Part shown: positions 28,607 through 37,535 of the stretch, piece after piece
How the letters are laid out: the number at the start of each line of letters is the position of its first letter
Numbering within the stretch: the stretch's first letter is position 1
The notes under the pieces: generated by a model
Told to the model about the DNA's origin: nothing
What the model saw: the letters and a program-made list of their open reading frames with translations, nothing else
The model's database searches: none
Position numbers and translations under genes: made by a program
DNA from: Legionella lansingensis
GTDB lineage: Bacteria; Pseudomonadota; Gammaproteobacteria; Legionellales; Legionellaceae
Reading direction: 5' to 3'
Assembly (NCBI RefSeq): GCF_900187355.1
Contig: NZ_LT906451.1
Coordinates: forward strand, 434,501-498,500
Length of the DNA stretch: 64,000 nt

Positions 28607-29563
28607 TCAACGCTGCCCAGCTTTTAAAATTCTTTCTCTAATCCCTTGCCAGGCATCATTGTCAGGAGGTAATTCAATGGCGATAGCGGAAGCGACCGAC
28701 TGATCAGCACGGCGAAGCTGATAGTATAATTCAAAAGCTGCCTTAGCTGGCGATGCTGGTAGCCTGTAGTAAAGGTGCGAAGGAAAGTCCTTTAAATCAG
28801 CAAAAGAAATAACGTACACAGAAGTGTTCGCTTCCTGACAAAATTGTTCAATACCTTTCACATCCGCAAAACAGTATAAAGGCTTCTCAGGTTGATAATG
28901 GCTTGCTAATTTCCCCGGTACTCTGATTGAACTTTCATCGAATGTGTTGATGTTGGGCAGGATGGCAGCGATGACTACCTCATCAATCGTCCCATGACGC
29001 AACATTTGATAACTGCTTGGCTCTGTTGCTGCAAGTATGGTTGATTCTATGCCTACCTCACAACGTCCGCCATCAAGGATGAGCAAATCAGCTTCTTTAA
29101 AACTATCGCGAACATGTTCAGCCGTGGTGGGACTGATTTTGCCAAAGGGATTAGCCGATGGAGCAACCAAAGGCGAACCGAATGTTTTCAATAAGTCTTG
29201 GGCCATAGGATGCTTGGGGCAACGCAAGGCAACGGTATCCTGCCCCCCCGTTATTAGCGGGCTAACCTCCTTTGGGTTACACCGCATGACCAATGTCAGC
29301 GGGCCAGGCCAAAATTTGGCTGTTAAGATTGGAACGTAGTCAGGTATAAAAGACACCCATTTTGACAAATCCCAACCCTCGGCCACATGCATGATAAGAG
29401 GGTGGTTAAGAGGGCGGTTTTTCAGAGCAAAAATTTTGCGAACGGCGCTCTCATCTTCTGCGTTTCCTGCCAGGCCGTATACTGTCTCTGTTGGAATGGC
29501 CACAATCTCACCCCGTCTTAGGTAGACAAGAGCCAGATCGATGTTTGTGGTAATCGTGCTCAT
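28607..29563 (-). CDS. Threonylcarbamoyl-AMP synthase, Sua5-type
   Basis: Makes threonylcarbamoyl-AMP from threonine, bicarbonate and ATP, the substrate of TsaD (221-1243). The YrdC/Sua5 catalytic domain is seen in GEIVAIPTETVYGLAGNA, KNRPLNHPLIMHV and PSANPFGKISPTTAEHV; a Sua5 C-terminal domain follows. The ORF is open to 29704, but the upstream part is unlike the family and the ATG at 29563 (MSTITTNIDLALVYL) gives 318 residues, a normal Sua5 length. No clear ribosome-binding site precedes it. Whether a separate TsaC exists elsewhere is unknown. Confidence 0.9.
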   Translation of the reverse strand: MSTITTNIDLALVYLRRGEIVAIPTETVYGLAGNAEDESAVRKIFALKNRPLNHPLIMHVAEGWDLSKWVSFIPDYVPILTAKFWPGPLTLVMRCNPKEVSPLITGGQDTVALRCPKHPMAQDLLKTFGSPLVAPSANPFGKISPTTAEHVRDSFKEADLLILDGGRCEVGIESTILAATEPSSYQMLRHGTIDEVVIAAILPNINTFDESSIRVPGKLASHYQPEKPLYCFADVKGIEQFCQEANTSVYVISFADLKDFPSHLYYRLPASPAKAAFELYYQLRRADQSVASAIAIELPPDNDAWQGIRERILKAGQR

Positions 29564-29960
29564 AAAATGGTTTATTGTTTGCTCAAGGATTGATAACGAA
29601 TTATCACCGATAACGGCCATTGAGCAAACACTTATATATCTGTGCAGCAATAAAAAAACGGCAGCTTGTCCATTAGTCTTTTCTTTGTTGAGAAAAATTC
29701 TCAATTTTAAAATAAAAAAAACTATGTTAGTTTGACTGGTACCTGTTAAGATTGATATTCGGATTTTAGCTAGGCCAACCTCAGGAAATTTTTGCTTAAT
29801 CTAGAATTCGAAAATTCAATTCAATGGGATTCGCTTTTAGCGGATTAGTTGTTACCACGCTTCTCATAACAAAGGATGTTTATTCGTTAGTGAGCATGGA
29901 AATTGTTAACAACCTGGGCACTCCCGGATGAGATTGCCTCTATAATTAAGGAGTAGATTA
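29564..29960. other. 397-base intergenic region between the Sua5-type gene and proA
   Basis: AT-rich and without a credible gene. It must hold the divergent promoters for the Sua5-type gene and proA, but I see no convincing -35/-10 pair. A perfect TATAAT at 29941 lies too close to the proA start to serve as its -10. The AAGGAG ribosome-binding site of proA is at 29948-29953. Confidence 0.5.
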
Positions 29961-31616
29961 ATGCATCCAAATGTCTATTTGTCCCCGTTGGTGGCTTGTC
30001 TGGCACTAACAATGGCTTCTTCTGTTAAAGCAGCCGAACCGCTTCCCTTACAAAAGGAATCATTCAAAAGCTTGCAGCACCAATTTCACCTTGCGCTTCC
30101 TGGCGTCAAGCCAGCCGCCAACGTGTCTGTTGACAGTCTGCAATTTCTTCAGCAGCACACGGATAAAAATCACATCAATCACATCCGTTTACAGCAACAG
30201 TATGCGGGATTCCCTGTGATTGGTGGTTATGCGATTCTTCATAGCAGCAGCGCCGGGAAAGGGCTGTTAAATTCATCACAGACTGTGATGATGAATGGTG
30301 TTGTTTATCGAGGTTTGCAAAAAGAACTAGGGCAGCCTAGTGCCGATTTTGCAAAAAATGGGGAAGCTGCGCTGAAAGTATTTAAAGAGCAATATCAAGG
30401 GAAAGATATTAGTGCAGAACAAGTAACCCCTGTCGTTTATATTGATGAACAACATCAGGCACATTGGGCCTATAAAGTGAGTATTTTTGTTCGTCATACT
30501 GACAAAATTCCTGAAAGACCCACTGCGATTGTTGATGCCAAGTCCTATAAACCTTTTGTGCAATGGAATGATATCAAGACAAGACGTGCTGCCGCAAAAG
30601 GAATGGGCTTCGGTGGTAATCACAAGATTGGTGAATATGCTTATGGTAAGAATTATCCGCTGTTAGAGATTACCCGTGAGAAAAGAACAGCAACCTGCTT
30701 CATGGAAAACACCGATGTTAAGGTAGTCGACATGGAACATGAGTACTTTTCCAACAATAAGCCCATGAAATTTGACTGTAAGAAAGCGGTGAATGGTGGT
30801 GACCCTATGACCTTCTGGACAGGTTATAAAGGGGATGGTTATGACAGAGACAACGGCGCTTACTCTCCCACGAATGATGCACTTTATGCTGGTCATGTGA
30901 TTAAGCATATGTATCATGACTGGTATGGCGTTGAAGCATTGAAGAACCCGGATGGTTCACCAATGCAGCTGGTAATGCGAGTTCATTACGGTCAGGGCTA
31001 TGAAAATGCCTATTGGGATGGTGAGCAGATGACTTTTGGCGATGGTGAAAGCATGATGTATCCTTTGGTGTCCTTAGGTGTTGGTGGACACGAAATTAGC
31101 CATGGCTTTACTGAACAACATTCAGATCTTGCTTATTATGGTCAATCAGGGGGCATGAACGAGGCTTTCTCCGACATGGCTGCGCAGGCCGCGGAATTTT
31201 ATTCTACTGGCTCAAATAGTTGGCAAATCGGTCCTGAGATCATGAAAGAAGATAGTGGTTGGGAGGCCTTGCGTTATATGGATAAGCCAAGTCGTGATGG
31301 TATGTCTATTGATCGAGCAGATGAGTATTATGGTGGACTGGATGTTCATTATTCCAGCGGTGTTTACAACCATTTATTTTACATTTTGGCTCATAAACCC
31401 GATTGGAATACTCGTAAAGCCTTTGATGTTATGGTGAAAGCTAATATAGATTATTGGACTCCCACGTCCACCTTTGATGAAGGTGGTTGCGGAGTGCTTT
31501 ACGCTGCTAGAGACTTTAATAATGCCGGAGGCAAGTATCCTTTAGAGGATATAAAAGCATCTCTGAGTGAGGTTGCTATCAAGTATGATGCATGCGAGAT
31601 GGCCTCTGCTAATTAA
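29961..31616 (+). CDS. proA: Secreted zinc metalloprotease ProA/Msp (M4, thermolysin-like)
   Basis: The major secreted protease of Legionella, exported by type II secretion and toxic to host cells and proteins. The 551-residue pre-proprotein starts with a signal peptide (VYLSPLVACLALTMASSVKA), then a propeptide of about 190 residues, then the mature M4 domain. The zinc site is HEISH with the downstream glutamate in GGMNEAFSD; the catalytic histidine lies in DVHYSSGVYNHLFYIL. AAGGAG precedes the ATG. Length and layout match L. pneumophila ProA. The stop codon overlaps that of the convergent hydrolase gene. Paralogues are common in the genus, so orthology is likely rather than proved. Confidence 0.94.
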   Translation: MHPNVYLSPLVACLALTMASSVKAAEPLPLQKESFKSLQHQFHLALPGVKPAANVSVDSLQFLQQHTDKNHINHIRLQQQYAGFPVIGGYAILHSSSAGKGLLNSSQTVMMNGVVYRGLQKELGQPSADFAKNGEAALKVFKEQYQGKDISAEQVTPVVYIDEQHQAHWAYKVSIFVRHTDKIPERPTAIVDAKSYKPFVQWNDIKTRRAAAKGMGFGGNHKIGEYAYGKNYPLLEITREKRTATCFMENTDVKVVDMEHEYFSNNKPMKFDCKKAVNGGDPMTFWTGYKGDGYDRDNGAYSPTNDALYAGHVIKHMYHDWYGVEALKNPDGSPMQLVMRVHYGQGYENAYWDGEQMTFGDGESMMYPLVSLGVGGHEISHGFTEQHSDLAYYGQSGGMNEAFSDMAAQAAEFYSTGSNSWQIGPEIMKEDSGWEALRYMDKPSRDGMSIDRADEYYGGLDVHYSSGVYNHLFYILAHKPDWNTRKAFDVMVKANIDYWTPTSTFDEGGCGVLYAARDFNNAGGKYPLEDIKASLSEVAIKYDACEMASAN

Positions 31617-32455
31617 CGTTCATAAAACTCAGCCAGGCACTGTGCAACAGCGCCTGGTTCTTCCATGTGCAAATGATGACCACCTTTTAAGTAATGTGTT
31701 TTCAAATTAGCAACTGCTTTTATGCGTGTGTTCATATCATAGCCGTCAAAAACAGAGGTATTTTCTGCCCAGATAAGACAACTTTTGGCTGTTATATTTC
31801 TCAAGCAAGAAAGAATCTGTCCTTCTGTCATCCGCATTGATGTTGGGGTTAAAAGTCGTTTATCATGGCGCCAGTAAATCCTTCCATGTTGTTCGTGGGT
31901 TCCTCTTTGACAAAGGATTTCTGCATGCTGAAGCGATAAGTAGCCACGCTTAGCTCGTGCTTGTGCTGCTGAAGTAATTGATGGGTAGGGCTTCGCGCTT
32001 TTGGATTGCGCTTTAAACAGATGTTGCGAGTACTGTGCGAGTTGATTACGGCAAGTTTCCTCAGGTTTAGAAAAAGGGCCTAAACCCTCGATTAAAGCCA
32101 TTGAAAGTATTTTTTCCGGTGCAACTCCTGCAACAAGACTTGCAAGACAGGCGCCCATAGAGTGACCTAGCAAGTGAACCTGTTTCAGTTTTAGCGCATT
32201 AATAATCTCTAAAATTGTAAAAATGCCATCTGTAAAATGATAATGGCAGCCCTCGGGTAAATGAGAAGAATAGCCATGTCCTGGCAAATCGATGGCTAAT
32301 AAATAGAACTTATCTGCTAAATAGGGAGCTAATAAATCAAAAGAATTAGCGTTATCTAACCAACCATGAAGGGCGAGCATGGGGGCGCAATCAGGTTTTC
32401 CCCATGCTTTGCCAGCGATTGTAAAACCAGGAATTGAAACGGTGAATGATGTCAT
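31613..32455 (-). CDS. Alpha/beta-hydrolase
   Basis: A 280-residue alpha/beta-hydrolase fold protein. The oxyanion region is LHGWLDNANSF, the nucleophile elbow GHSMGA carries the catalytic serine, and the C-terminal histidine is in KGGHHLHMEEP. No signal peptide, so it is probably cytoplasmic. The family covers esterases, epoxide hydrolases and thioesterases, and the substrate cannot be predicted. It is convergent with proA, with overlapping stop codons. Confidence 0.85.
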   Translation of the reverse strand: MTSFTVSIPGFTIAGKAWGKPDCAPMLALHGWLDNANSFDLLAPYLADKFYLLAIDLPGHGYSSHLPEGCHYHFTDGIFTILEIINALKLKQVHLLGHSMGACLASLVAGVAPEKILSMALIEGLGPFSKPEETCRNQLAQYSQHLFKAQSKSAKPYPSITSAAQARAKRGYLSLQHAEILCQRGTHEQHGRIYWRHDKRLLTPTSMRMTEGQILSCLRNITAKSCLIWAENTSVFDGYDMNTRIKAVANLKTHYLKGGHHLHMEEPGAVAQCLAEFYER

Positions 32456-32477
32456 AAGTCACCCAAACTTTTCGAGA

Positions 32478-32530
32478 CTTGTGTCATTCCCGCGTAGGCG
32501 GGGATGACACGGTTCGGTAAACACTCTCAA
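32478..32530. repeat. Dispersed palindromic repeat, compact copy
   Basis: Reads CTTGTGTCATTCCCGCGTAG then GCGGGGATGACACGGTTCGG and the tail TAAACACTCTC. It is a single compact hairpin of the same family as 27720. It lies in the 322-base gap before the EEP-family gene. The rest of that gap is AT-rich; nothing else is recognised in it. Confidence 0.8.
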
Positions 32531-32777
32531 CGTTCTCATATAATAGTCTATATGTTACAGTAAATAACAATTGAAGAAAGTTTTAAGCTTGATCTACAAG
32601 CTGGTTATCTGAATTGATGTCGACCTTTAAATGTTTAGAGTCGGATCCCCTACAAATGCTGCGCATTTTACGGGATAACGTTCGTTTAGTGGTATAAAAG
32701 TCATTTTATGCCTTTTATGTCGAACTCACGTTATTTAGTATATGATGTAGATAAGAGACTGATCTTTTTTTAAATAT

Positions 32778-33551
32778 ATGGTGCAAAAAAAGCGCAGCCT
32801 ATCCTTGATCACTTACAATATTCATAAAGGATTTAGCTTAGGCAGAATTCGATTTTTATTACCAAAAATGCGGGAGGCATTATCCGCATTAAATCCTGAT
32901 TTTGTTTTCCTCCAAGAAGTCCAAGGGGAACATAGACGACGGGAAAAACGGATTGATGCCTGGCCTGACCTACCCCAATTCGAATATATTGCTGAAAAAA
33001 TTTGGCCTCATTATCTCTATGCTAAAAATGCAGTTTATCAGTCTGGTCATCACGGTAATGCCATCTTAAGCAAATTTGCTTTTGAAGATTTTGAAAATAT
33101 TAATTTATCGTTAATGAATCGAGCGTCTCGCAGCATTTTGCATGGGCAAATCAAAATAGGGGAGCAATCTCCCACAACCATTCATTTATTGTGCGTACAT
33201 TTGGGTTTATTCAAGGCAGAACGTGCTTCACAATGTAAAGCGTTAATGCATCGAATCAGTGCTGCAGTGCCTGAAAACGAGCCTCTAATTATGGCTGGTG
33301 ATTTCAATGATTGGCGTCATCATTTATCCAAACCGCTGGCTGAAGAACTTGGTATTCATGAAGCATTTTATCGTTTAGAGGGTCAGCATGCACGTTCTTT
33401 CCCTGCAATAAGCCCTGCTTTTTGTGTTGATCGTATTTATTTTCGTGGCATGGAAGTGGCGGATGTCAAATGTTTGCGGGGAAAACCATGGCGGCTTTTA
33501 TCTGACCATGTACCTTTACTAGCCCGTTTTGAATTTAGTGTAAAGAAGTAG
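32778..33551 (+). CDS. Endonuclease/exonuclease/phosphatase (EEP) family protein
   Basis: A 257-residue metal-dependent EEP-fold hydrolase, related to DNase I and exonuclease III. Motifs in order: LITYNIHKGFSLGR (metal/Asn), FVFLQEVQGE (metal Glu), the HHGNAILSKF region, MAGDFNDWR (catalytic Asp-x-Asn), and LLSDHVPLLARF (Asp-His). No signal peptide is evident. The family spans nucleases and phospholipid phosphatases, so the substrate is open. No strong ribosome-binding site precedes the ATG. Confidence 0.85.
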   Translation: MVQKKRSLSLITYNIHKGFSLGRIRFLLPKMREALSALNPDFVFLQEVQGEHRRREKRIDAWPDLPQFEYIAEKIWPHYLYAKNAVYQSGHHGNAILSKFAFEDFENINLSLMNRASRSILHGQIKIGEQSPTTIHLLCVHLGLFKAERASQCKALMHRISAAVPENEPLIMAGDFNDWRHHLSKPLAEELGIHEAFYRLEGQHARSFPAISPAFCVDRIYFRGMEVADVKCLRGKPWRLLSDHVPLLARFEFSVKK

Positions 33552-33600
33552 GGCGATTTCATCATAGTTCAATTTACAAACACTTCGATGGGATAATTTT

Positions 33601-33673
33601 GTAGGTTGGGCCTTGGGCGCCAACAAATTCTAAAACATTGTACCATTTAATGTTGGGCCAAGGCCCAACCTAC
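33601..33673. repeat. Inverted repeat GTAGGTTGGGCCTTGG
   Basis: GTAGGTTGGGCCTTGGGCGC at 33601 pairs with GGCCAAGGCCCAACCTAC at 33656-33673 across a 29-base loop. A single unrelated hairpin repeat directly next to a copy of the CATTCCCGC family. It could aid transcription termination for the preceding gene, but no T-run follows. Confidence 0.6.
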
Positions 33674-33678
33674 TTTTT

Positions 33679-33710
33679 CTGTGTCATCCCCGCGTAGGCG
33701 AGAATCACGT
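33679..33710. repeat. Dispersed palindromic repeat, truncated copy
   Basis: CTGTGTCATCCCCGCGTAGG then CGAGAATCACG. It keeps only the left half of the CATTCCCGC family and ends just before the aldolase stop codon. Confidence 0.65.
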
Positions 33711-33721
33711 AGTGAGCTCTT

Positions 33722-34732
33722 TTATTCCATGTCGCTGTGGTACTCACCAAAACAGGCGGCACTATTTAATCGAGCCCGCTTTAAAAGAGCATCTTGTGCA
33801 GCGCTGATGTTAGCCTTCTTGCCAGCCCAGATTTGCAAGCAATCTTCTTGCAGTGCTCTTCCATAAGAAAAGCTTAACATCCATGGTTGATAACCGGTGC
33901 TATTAATAGCATTCAGGTTTGCTGTGGCTTGTTGTGGGGATTGTCCACCAGAAAGAAAATTAATTGTTGGAACGGCAGCAGGGACATTATTACGGAAAAC
34001 ACTAATCGTGTAATCGGCAACGTCTTCTGGGGTGCTAAACGGTTTTGCGCTTTTTCCTGAAGTCACCATGCTGGGTTTCAGTATGATGTTCTCTAACTCA
34101 ACTTGATGAATAAATAAGGCATGGAAGAGTTCGTGGAGTACCATTTCCGAGGCTTCAGCACAATGTTCAATAGAATGATCGCCATCCATTAATACCTCGG
34201 GCTCAACAATGGGAACAATGCCCACTGATTGGCAACTTGCAGCATAGCGTGCAAGAAGTTCTGCACCTGCCTTTATTGCAGTGAGGCTTGGGGTAAATTC
34301 TGTGATGGAATAAACATTTCGCCATTTGGCAAATTTTGCGCCTAACTTTTTAAAATGCTCCAGGCGTTCAATTAGACCATCTAGGCCTTGAGTTACTTTT
34401 TCATCATCTGTGTTGGGCAGAATTGTTAAACCTTTATCTACCTTAATACCAGGAAGAATTCCTTTATCAGCGAACAAATCGGCAATGCTCCTACCTTTGT
34501 CATCTTTCTGGGAGAATGTTTCTTCATAAAGGATAACGCCATGAATATATTGCTCCAGCTCAGGAGTTGTAGCGAGTAATAATCGATAATCGCGACGATT
34601 TTCTTCTGTGTTTTCTATTCCAATGGAATCAAATCGTTTCCCGATAGTACTGGTGCTTTCATCCGCTGCTAAAATGCCTTTCCCATCTTGCAGTAATTTT
34701 TCCATGGTGGTTGATAATTCATCATAAGACAT
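33722..34732 (-). CDS. Class I fructose-bisphosphate aldolase
   Basis: Cleaves fructose 1,6-bisphosphate to dihydroxyacetone phosphate and glyceraldehyde 3-phosphate through a Schiff base. The sequence is of the eukaryote-like class I type: GKGILAADESTSTIGKRF, the EETFSQKDDKG loop, EPEVLMDGDHSIEHC and the Schiff-base lysine in NIILKPSMVTSGK. The 336-residue length fits. It lies 30 bases downstream of the ferredoxin reductase gene in the same direction, so they may be cotranscribed. Confidence 0.93.
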   Translation of the reverse strand: MSYDELSTTMEKLLQDGKGILAADESTSTIGKRFDSIGIENTEENRRDYRLLLATTPELEQYIHGVILYEETFSQKDDKGRSIADLFADKGILPGIKVDKGLTILPNTDDEKVTQGLDGLIERLEHFKKLGAKFAKWRNVYSITEFTPSLTAIKAGAELLARYAASCQSVGIVPIVEPEVLMDGDHSIEHCAEASEMVLHELFHALFIHQVELENIILKPSMVTSGKSAKPFSTPEDVADYTISVFRNNVPAAVPTINFLSGGQSPQQATANLNAINSTGYQPWMLSFSYGRALQEDCLQIWAGKKANISAAQDALLKRARLNSAACFGEYHSDME

Positions 34733-34762
34733 AGTATTTTTTTCTCCTGTTAATGGCAGCCC

Positions 34763-35500
34763 CTATTTGCCTGATATGTATTTTTCTCGAATAATTTGTT
34801 GCATGCTAAAGCCTTGTTCCTTCAAATAACTGAAAGACTCATCGATCATACCGGGATTCCCGCATAAATAAACTACATCATTTGCCGGATCCAAGGAAAG
34901 ATCAGGGAAGGCAAGCTGTACATAACCGTGATGTTCATAATGTTGTAAATTTGTAGTTTGGCGGCTTAAATGAGCGCGGAAAGTAACTTGGGGGTATTCT
35001 TGTGCAAAAATAAGGAACTCTTCGGGGTATAGAATTTCTTCATGCTTTTGCACACCTTGTAAGATAACCACCTTCAATTCTGGATTATTTTGCAAACGAC
35101 GTTTCAATTCTTCTATCATAGCACGATAGGGTGTGACGCCAGTACTTGTAGCTACCAAAATATAGCGCTTAGGCAATTCGTCTTTTAAGATCAAGCGACC
35201 AAAGGGGCCAGTAATATCAAGATGATCACCCGGTTTTAAATTAAAAAGTAACTCCGTTCCTGGACCGCCTTCGACATAACCTGCTGCAAATTCAATGCGA
35301 TTGTCTTGGGAAGGCACATTAGCGATACTGTAGCTTCGTTTAAGTATTTTTTCATTTCGTTCAAAATGAATGGTAATAAATTGTCCCGGGAGATAATGAA
35401 AAGGAGGAGACTGTTCTGTCCGAAAAATAAAGTGTTTTACTTTCGGAGAGAGCATAAAGGTCTCTTCTAGAGTAATTTGAAAGGTTTTAATTTGCATCAT
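34763..35500 (-). CDS. fpr: Ferredoxin/flavodoxin--NADP reductase
   Basis: A 245-residue FAD-containing oxidoreductase. The FAD-binding motif is RSYSIANVPS, the FAD/loop GGPGTELL, and the NADP-binding GVTPYRAMIEEL, with LCGNPGMI near the C-terminus. This fits the bacterial Fpr group, which reduces ferredoxin or flavodoxin with NADPH. The first Met pair (MMQIK) leaves a one-residue ambiguity. It is divergent from the IcmC/DotE-family gene. Confidence 0.85.
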   Translation of the reverse strand: MMQIKTFQITLEETFMLSPKVKHFIFRTEQSPPFHYLPGQFITIHFERNEKILKRSYSIANVPSQDNRIEFAAGYVEGGPGTELLFNLKPGDHLDITGPFGRLILKDELPKRYILVATSTGVTPYRAMIEELKRRLQNNPELKVVILQGVQKHEEILYPEEFLIFAQEYPQVTFRAHLSRQTTNLQHYEHHGYVQLAFPDLSLDPANDVVYLCGNPGMIDESFSYLKEQGFSMQQIIREKYISGK

Positions 35501-35574
35501 GGGTTACTTAATATATGAAATTGCTAATATTAGGCGAAAAATCGTACATTGCAAGAGCAAAAGATGAATTGGTA

Positions 35575-35580
35575 TATAAT
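35575..35580 (+). promoter_or_regulatory. Strong -10 element just before the IcmC/DotE-family gene (possible leaderless transcript)
   Basis: A perfect TATAAT ends six bases before the ATG at 35587, so a transcript from it would start at or next to the start codon. No ribosome-binding site is visible between them. No good -35 lies at 17 bases. A leaderless mRNA is one reading; a chance match in AT-rich DNA is the other. Confidence 0.35.
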
Positions 35581-35586
35581 TAGACT

Positions 35587-36126
35587 ATGAGTAGCCCTGA
35601 TTTAGTCACAATAATCGGCAATGTAAGCCGATCTCTCTTCCCCATACAGTACCTTCTCAGTGGCGGTGCTTATGTGCTTGGAATTCTTTTATTTATTACT
35701 GCCATATTCAAACTAAAAAAAATTGGCGAATCCGGCGGTCGTCGATCTTCCGAGCGTGTATTTGTTCCTTTGGTTTATTTGCTTGGTGCGGGTGCGTTAC
35801 TTTATCTACCCTCTGCAGTAAGTGTTCTTGCCAACTCCACCTTCGGCACGGGTAACATTCTGCAATATAGCCAATATAATCCTTATGATATTTATAATTC
35901 AATGGGCTACCTAATTCAAACAGCGGGCTTAATTTGGTTCATCCGCGGTTGTGTTTTATTGGTGCATGCGAGTGAGCCAGGCGTTCAATGGGGACCTAAG
36001 GGTCTCGTGTTTCTCTGTGCTGGGATCTTGGCTATGAATTACCAGAATACTGTCAATATGGTAGCTGCAGCAATGGGTTGGTTGCAAAGTGTGAGTTTGA
36101 GTATACGAAATTTTCCAGGATTTTAG
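35587..36126 (+). CDS. IcmC/DotE-family type IV secretion membrane protein (DotV-like)
   Basis: The 179-residue protein resembles IcmC/DotE of the Dot/Icm type IVB secretion system. It starts NVSRSLFPIQYLLSGGAYVL, has about four hydrophobic segments (LGILLFITAIFKL, VPLVYLLGAGALLYLPSAV, LIQTAGLIWFIRGCVLLVHA, GLVFLCAGILAM) and ends AMNYQNTVNMV. It lies outside the main dot/icm clusters. L. pneumophila has a second IcmC-like protein, DotV, which I recall as lpg0472 near fba and fpr, matching this position. Family membership is fairly secure; the DotV assignment rests on recalled synteny. It likely sits in the inner-membrane part of the apparatus. Confidence 0.78.
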   Translation: MSSPDLVTIIGNVSRSLFPIQYLLSGGAYVLGILLFITAIFKLKKIGESGGRRSSERVFVPLVYLLGAGALLYLPSAVSVLANSTFGTGNILQYSQYNPYDIYNSMGYLIQTAGLIWFIRGCVLLVHASEPGVQWGPKGLVFLCAGILAMNYQNTVNMVAAAMGWLQSVSLSIRNFPGF

Positions 36127-36160
36127 TTTATACCCGTATTGTATGCAGCAAGCAGAAAGA

Positions 36161-36442
36161 TTAATCATCCTCACCGCAAATCTTAAGATTATTAGCCTTC
36201 GCGAAATCAAGAATAGTTTGGTAGACCTGTGGGCTTGATTCTTTGAGTTTTGGGTCAAGTAAAACGCATTTAAAGCCATCGCTGTTAATACTTGGTTGTA
36301 AAAGAGGGGAGTAGTGAATACGTCTGTTTTTGAAACTTGCTAAGGTGCCGCTCATCCGTTCTGCCCAATCGCTTGGGCGGAAAGGTTTACCTTGTTCCGT
36401 AATCCCTTCGATGACAATTTTTTTACTCTTCGAGTCGGTCAT
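36161..36442 (-). CDS. DUF3579 family protein
   Basis: A 93-residue protein with the DUF3579 pattern: IVIEGITEQGKPFRPSDWAERMSG, then HYSPLLQPSINSDGFKCVLLDPKL, and a C-terminal LDFAKANNLKICG. The family is widespread in beta- and gammaproteobacteria and functionally uncharacterised. It is convergent with the IcmC/DotE-family gene. Confidence 0.8.
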   Translation of the reverse strand: MTDSKSKKIVIEGITEQGKPFRPSDWAERMSGTLASFKNRRIHYSPLLQPSINSDGFKCVLLDPKLKESSPQVYQTILDFAKANNLKICGEDD

Positions 36443-36520
36443 GCTTGATACTTTGAAAGGTTACACTTTAAAAACAGTATGCCTAGTATAGCATCATCTT
36501 GTAAAAACCACGAGGCATAG

Positions 36521-36702
36521 GGTGTGATTGAAACTGCAATGGGGGAAGGTATAGGATTTGTGACGTGTTTAGAAAAAAACGCCAAAAACATCCCTGTGGC
36601 TCGATGAAGGCCGTCCCTGGCCTTCAACGTTTTTTCTAAACACGTCACAAATTCTATACCTTCCTGAGAGATCTGACAGAAACTGTAGTTTTAATCACAT
36701 CC
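36521..36702. repeat. 182-bp MITE-like palindromic element with 10-bp target-site duplication
   Basis: The element begins GGTGTGATTGAAACTGCA and ends TGTAGTTTTAATCACATCC, near-perfect inverted ends with one indel. Inside, GGAAGGTATAGGATTTGTGA and onward is matched by an inverted arm (about 37 bases, one mismatch), leaving a central loop around GGCCGTCCCTGGCC. CGAGGCATAG occurs exactly on both sides (36511-36520 and 36703-36712), a textbook target duplication. No coding potential. It accounts for most of the 328-base gap before pssA. Confidence 0.85.
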
Positions 36703-36770
36703 CGAGGCATAGCAAGCGAGAGAAGGATTATGGTAGCATGTTAGCGATTTATTTAAATTGAGCACAGATT

Positions 36771-37526
36771 GTGGATCAAAAAGAGAGTCATTCCGGGATT
36801 TATTTGCTGCCGAACTTATTTACTACAGCTAGTTTGTTTGCTGCATTTTATTCAATTGTCGCCTCCCTAAAAGCGCAATATGAGGTAGCGGTCATCGCTA
36901 TCTTTATTGGTATGCTTGCTGATGGTCTTGATGGTCGGATCGCGCGTTTAACGAAGACGCAGACTGCCTTTGGAGCACAGTATGATAGCTTATCAGATAT
37001 GGTTACCTTTGGAGTGGCACCAGCCTTATTATTATATAGCTGGAATCTCCACAAGCTAGGCAAAGTGGGATGGTTAGTTGCCTTTATATACACCGCTGCT
37101 GTTGCTTTGCGCTTAGCCCGTTTTAATGTCCAGGTTGAAACGGCAGATAAACGGTATTTCCAAGGCTTGGCTTGCCCACCTTCTGCTGCTATTGTCTCAG
37201 CACTTGTGTGGTTTTGTTATCAAAATGATCTAAATCATTACCTTGTAGCCGTTGTTACAGCCATTATCGCCATATTTGCTGCGATTCTCATGGTCAGTAA
37301 TGTTCGCTACTATAGTTTTAAGGAAATTGATTTTAAAGGTAAAGTACCTTTTCTTTACCTTTTGGTTATGGTGATATTATTTGTTGCCATCGCGGCAAAT
37401 CCTTCCGTTGTCTTATTTACTGGTTTTGTTATATATGCTTTATCGGGACCGGTACAAACACTGTTTGCTTTACGACGGCTGCGTAAACAACGCAAGCGTT
37501 CAATCAATGAGAATCATAAAGGGTAA
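36771..37526 (+). CDS. pssA: CDP-diacylglycerol--serine O-phosphatidyltransferase
   Basis: Inner-membrane enzyme making phosphatidylserine, the precursor of phosphatidylethanolamine. The CDP-alcohol phosphotransferase motif D-G-x2-A-R-x8-G-x3-D-x3-D appears as DGLDGRIARLTKTQTAFGA then QYDSLSD. Multiple membrane helices follow and the tail is basic (LRRLRKQRKRS). The start codon is GTG at 36771. The 251 residues fit the membrane-bound type II enzyme. It is convergent with ptsH. Confidence 0.93.
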   Translation: MDQKESHSGIYLLPNLFTTASLFAAFYSIVASLKAQYEVAVIAIFIGMLADGLDGRIARLTKTQTAFGAQYDSLSDMVTFGVAPALLLYSWNLHKLGKVGWLVAFIYTAAVALRLARFNVQVETADKRYFQGLACPPSAAIVSALVWFCYQNDLNHYLVAVVTAIIAIFAAILMVSNVRYYSFKEIDFKGKVPFLYLLVMVILFVAIAANPSVVLFTGFVIYALSGPVQTLFALRRLRKQRKRSINENHKG

Positions 37527-37535
37527 GCAGTATGT

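Noticed and set aside
29941..29946. TATAAT as a proA promoter -10
   Set aside because: It is 14 bases from the start codon and next to the ribosome-binding site, so a transcript from it would lack a usable leader.
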